Source: Candidatus Margulisiibacteriota bacterium (GTDB lineage Bacteria > Margulisbacteria > WOR-1 > JAKLHX01). Taken from it: a stretch of 8,781 bases of DNA. The notes beneath the pieces were generated by a model. That model was not told the DNA's origin, ran no database searches, and saw only the letters and a list, made by a program, of their open reading frames with translations. The stretch is from assembly GCA_022709925.1 (NCBI GenBank), contig JAKLHX010000036.1, positions 1-8,781 of the forward strand, in the 5' to 3' direction. Position numbers and translations under genes: made by a program. Positions within the stretch are counted from its first letter, which is position 1, and each line of letters begins with the position of its first letter. This document shows positions 6,087 to 8,781 of the stretch, one piece after another.

Positions 6087-7451
6087 ATGGCAAAGAACAA
6101 GCCTTTAATCGCTGTTGTGGATGATGAGGATGATATCCTCCGCACTATAAAGGCAGTCCTTAAGAACGACTATAATATATCGGTTTTTTCCGATCCGGAA
6201 AAGGCTCTTTCAGAGATAATGTCCTTGAATGTCGAAGTGCTTCTTCTTGATATAAAAATGCCGTCGATAGACGGCATTTCTTTTTTAAAACGCGTGAAAG
6301 CGGACATCCCCGACATTGAGGTCATAATGGTTACTGCGATGGGGGATTCTAAAAATGCGATAGCCGCGATAAAAGCAGGAGCATACGATTACATAAACAA
6401 GCCTTTCGATGTCGAAGAACTTAGGGCTTCTATAGAAAAAGCCCTGGAAAAACGCAGGCTGGTCAAAGAAAACCGGGCTTATAAGATATCCAGTGAAGAT
6501 GAGTTTGTCGAGATAATAGGGAAGTCTCCCGCGATGAGGGAACTTTTTGACCTTATATCAAGGGTTGCTCCCGCCGACAGTACTGTCCTTATAACCGGAG
6601 AGACCGGTTCCGGAAAAGAGCTCGTGGCAAGAGCCATACACAGGAGGAGCAAGCGGTCCGCAAGGCCTTTTGTCGCCGTCAACTGTGCCGCTATTCCCGA
6701 AAACCTTTTTGAAACGGAGCTTTTCGGCCATGAAAAAGGTTCTTTTACGGGGGCTATGGAGCGCCGTATCGGCAGGTTCGAATATGCTGACGGAGGAACG
6801 ATATTTCTTGATGAGATAGGCTGTTTGTCCGCGCCCATGCAGGCAAAGCTCCTTCGAGTGCTCCAGGAAGATGAGATCGTAAGAGTAGGCGGGACTGAGC
6901 CCGTAAAGATAGATGCCAGGGTCATTTGCGCGACTAACGCGGACCTTGCCGGATCCGTCAAAAAGAAGCTTTTTAGGGACGATCTTTTCTACAGGCTCAA
7001 CGTAATTCCCGTCCCGGTCCCCGCGCTGAGACAGAGGGGCGAGGATATTATATTGATATTCCATCATTTTCTTGAGCGGTTCAATAAAAAATTCGGCAAG
7101 CGGATAAGAAGCGTCTCAAATGACCTTATCAATGCCATAAGCACATACCCTTGGCCGGGGAATGTCAGGGAGCTTGAAAACGTGGCGGAGAGGATGGTCG
7201 CTCTTGCTCAAATGGACTCTCTTGATCTGAGGGACCTTCCTTCGGAAATAAAGAGCAAAGAAGAGATCAAGGTCCCTCTTAATGATATTCTGGACGGGTA
7301 TGAAGCGGAATATATAATTAAAGCGCTTAGCATTACTGACGGCAACCAAAGCAAAGCCGCTGACCTGTTAAGGATAGATCGCTCAACGCTTATCTCCAAG
7401 ATGAAAAAACACTCGATATCTTCCCGGGATAATAAACAATTGAACTTTTGA
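6087..7451 (+). CDS. NtrC-family sigma54-dependent response regulator
   Basis: A 454-residue activator of sigma54-RNA polymerase. The receiver domain (about 6-122) has acidic pocket D12/D13, phospho-acceptor D55 in LLLDIKMP, T83 and K105. A linker leads to the AAA+ domain (about 142-375), which starts at IIGKSPAMREL. Its Walker A is GETGSGKE at 171-178. The sigma54-contact loop is GSFTGA at 218-223 rather than the usual GAFTGA. Walker B is TIFLDEIG with D242/E243. The FRDDLFYRLNV arginine segment is at 296-306, and WPGNVREL at 356-363. A Fis-type helix-turn-helix covers about 405-442 (GNQSKAADLLRIDRSTLISKM). It begins 8 bases after serA without a clear SD, so translation may depend on coupling to serA. 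The partner kinase is probably the next gene. Its targets cannot be read from the sequence. Confidence 0.96.
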   Translation: MAKNKPLIAVVDDEDDILRTIKAVLKNDYNISVFSDPEKALSEIMSLNVEVLLLDIKMPSIDGISFLKRVKADIPDIEVIMVTAMGDSKNAIAAIKAGAYDYINKPFDVEELRASIEKALEKRRLVKENRAYKISSEDEFVEIIGKSPAMRELFDLISRVAPADSTVLITGETGSGKELVARAIHRRSKRSARPFVAVNCAAIPENLFETELFGHEKGSFTGAMERRIGRFEYADGGTIFLDEIGCLSAPMQAKLLRVLQEDEIVRVGGTEPVKIDARVICATNADLAGSVKKKLFRDDLFYRLNVIPVPVPALRQRGEDIILIFHHFLERFNKKFGKRIRSVSNDLINAISTYPWPGNVRELENVAERMVALAQMDSLDLRDLPSEIKSKEEIKVPLNDILDGYEAEYIIKALSITDGNQSKAADLLRIDRSTLISKMKKHSISSRDNKQLNF

Positions 7452-7469
7452 TAGATTATGGCATATAAT
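7440..7469 (+). promoter_or_regulatory. Candidate internal promoter just before the sensor gene
   Basis: A perfect TATAAT (7464-7469) lies 18 bases after TTGAAC (7440-7445, four of six consensus positions). The predicted start near 7475-7477 would leave a 5' untranslated region of only about 4-6 bases before ATG 7481. This would fit the absence of an SD at that ATG. AT-rich spacer DNA can give such matches by chance, so this is tentative. Confidence 0.35.
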
Positions 7470-7480
7470 TGGCTAGTAGC

Positions 7481-8781
7481 ATGGAATTGATAGACCTTTT
7501 ATATTTTATTGCCATCGGCGCCAACATAATCCTTGGTTTTATCGTCCTGTTAAGAGGCCGGCCTTCTTCCGTAACCATCTCATTTTCGATACTTGCTTTT
7601 TTTATGGCTTTTTGGAGCTACTCCACATATGCGGCAAATCTCTATGCTTTATCGGGGAATCCTGAGGTCTTATTCTGGGCAAAGATGGCGAACGTGGCCA
7701 CTTTCCCTATCCCTGCGTTGTTCCTGTATTTTTCCATGGTCTTTCCCGAGAAAAAAACAATGTCTTTTTTGAGGACTGTGCTGATCTTTTTTCCGGTTCC
7801 CGTGATGCTTTCTTTTTTGTGGCAGGACCGGATACTAAAGGCCGTGATCTTCCTCCGGAACGGGTCCCTTAGTCTCGTTTTTGGTGACCTTTACGGTCTT
7901 TTTGTAGTCTATTTCGTTTCCTACGTCCTCCTTTCATTCATTATACTTGCGCGCAAACACAGAAAAAACACAGGGATCGCCAGGATACAAATAAAATATG
8001 TTTTGATCGGAGCGTCATTTCCTATCTTGATAGGGAGCCTTACTAACCTTTTTCTGCCTTTGTTGAATGTCACTTATGCCTGGTACGAATACCACATGGT
8101 AGGGTCAATTTCCCCCTTGTTCCTTACGGCAATGGTGACAAGTGCCATAGTCCAGTATAGATTTATGGACCTTCGCTCGATACTTGGTAAGGGGATAGTT
8201 TATTCCGTTCTTGCCGGTTTCATTACAGCTATATATTTCAGTTTTTTATATCTGGTTGCCAGGTCCTTTCAAAAAATAAGCGGGAACTATTCCTTCATTA
8301 TAGGGATAACCCTCTTTTTTCTGTTTGCCTTGATATTTGAGCCGCTCAAGTGCAGGCTTGAAGTGTGGGTGGACAAGATCTTTTTCAGGACCAGGTTCGA
8401 TTATGAGAAGACACTAAAAGAGACCAGTGCCGCCATGAGCCTCATATCTGACAGGGACAGGCTTCTCAAATTGACCGCAAAATTGATCAAAAGGCGCATG
8501 AGCCTCACCGGAGCTGTGTTGTTTATTTTTGACGATAAGAACGACAGGTTCGTGGCAAAAGCCGCCGAAGGCGCGAATAAGGGCCTGCTGGAATCCACGA
8601 TGTCCTTGAACTATCCTATAATCGAGTACATGGAAAGAACAAGAAAGCCCGTGGACAAGCAGGAGATCGAAAAAAAACTGTCTGATGAGTTCGTTTCAGG
8701 CTCCGAGATGAAAGAGCTTGAAGCTGTTCTGTCGGACCTTGAGAAACTTTCAAGCGTATTATGCGTCCCCAGTATACTGAA
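7481..8781 (+). CDS. Multi-pass membrane sensor with GAF domain, probable histidine kinase (3' end outside window)
   Basis: An open frame of 433 codons continues past the right edge with no stop. The N-terminal 290 residues are mostly hydrophobic, with eight or nine likely membrane helices at about 6-25, 31-52, 70-88, 97-114, 135-157, 172-193, 208-226, 235-260 and 270-288. The first seven resemble the 7TM N-terminal region of histidine kinases. Then comes a juxtamembrane stretch FEPLKCRLEVWVDKIFFRTRFDYEKTL at 286-312, seen in 7TM-GAF kinases (P-L-x-x-x-V-D-x-x-F-F-R). A GAF-like domain starts at about 320 (LLKLTAKLI, then GAVLFIFDDKNDRFVAKAAEG). The HisKA and ATPase domains would lie beyond the window, so the kinase call is inferred from this architecture and from the adjoining NtrC-type regulator. 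It has no clear SD; an in-frame TTG at 7469 is the only upstream alternative. Confidence 0.85.
   Translation, partial: MELIDLLYFIAIGANIILGFIVLLRGRPSSVTISFSILAFFMAFWSYSTYAANLYALSGNPEVLFWAKMANVATFPIPALFLYFSMVFPEKKTMSFLRTVLIFFPVPVMLSFLWQDRILKAVIFLRNGSLSLVFGDLYGLFVVYFVSYVLLSFIILARKHRKNTGIARIQIKYVLIGASFPILIGSLTNLFLPLLNVTYAWYEYHMVGSISPLFLTAMVTSAIVQYRFMDLRSILGKGIVYSVLAGFITAIYFSFLYLVARSFQKISGNYSFIIGITLFFLFALIFEPLKCRLEVWVDKIFFRTRFDYEKTLKETSAAMSLISDRDRLLKLTAKLIKRRMSLTGAVLFIFDDKNDRFVAKAAEGANKGLLESTMSLNYPIIEYMERTRKPVDKQEIEKKLSDEFVSGSEMKELEAVLSDLEKLSSVLCVPSIL

Noticed and set aside
6479..7067. Two long minus-strand frames (160 and 169 codons) opposite the AAA+ domain
   Set aside because: The + strand frame carries all the catalytic motifs of an NtrC activator. 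The minus frames show none of any family.
7458..7490. Ten-codon ORF (MAYNWLVAWN) overlapping the start of the sensor gene
   Set aside because: It has no SD, biased composition cannot be judged at this length, and ATG-to-stop runs this short arise by chance. Translational coupling through it is possible but unsupported.
8401..8598. A 65-codon minus-strand frame near the right end
   Set aside because: It lies opposite the GAF region of the sensor, whose + strand frame is open for 433 codons with clear membrane and GAF features.

Overview
The window is a bacterial chromosomal segment with moderate GC and all genes on the + strand. It holds two transcription blocks. The first (1-3094) is the distal part of a ribosomal protein/RNA polymerase operon: the 3' end of rpsK (S11), then rpsD (S4), rpoA (RNA polymerase alpha), rplQ (L17), rplM (L13) and rpsI (S9). 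The genes are separated by 0 to 24 bases, nearly every start has a good Shine-Dalgarno (SD) sequence, and the block ends at a strong intrinsic terminator (3116-3146).

A 270-base gap follows. It holds the terminator, an imperfect inverted repeat built from ATGAAG-like units, and a clear sigma70-type promoter (TTGACC, 18 bases, TATAAT). This promoter starts the second block: a class V PLP-dependent aminotransferase (3365-4504) overlapping by 4 bases with a long-form D-3-phosphoglycerate dehydrogenase, serA (4501-6078). Together they probably supply the first two steps of serine synthesis, with the class V enzyme taking the place of canonical SerC. That role is inferred from context.

Eight bases after serA comes a complete NtrC-type response regulator (6087-7451), and 29 bases after that the start of a multi-pass membrane sensor with a GAF domain (7481 to the window end). 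The sensor runs off the right edge and is almost certainly the N-terminal part of the partner histidine kinase. Its ATG has no recognisable SD. A TATAAT box lies just upstream at a distance that would give a nearly leaderless mRNA.

Organism: an uncultured-lineage bacterium using sigma54, with frequent ATA (Ile) and AGA/AGG (Arg) codons, and rpsK-rpsD-rpoA-rplQ joined directly to rplM-rpsI. The style recalls Omnitrophota, Margulisbacteria or similar candidate phyla. This is an impression, not a demonstrated placement. No mobile elements, CRISPR arrays, tRNAs or rRNAs were seen. Most of the window is conserved core biology. The less ordinary parts are the serine-gene/two-component arrangement and the unusual start of the sensor gene.
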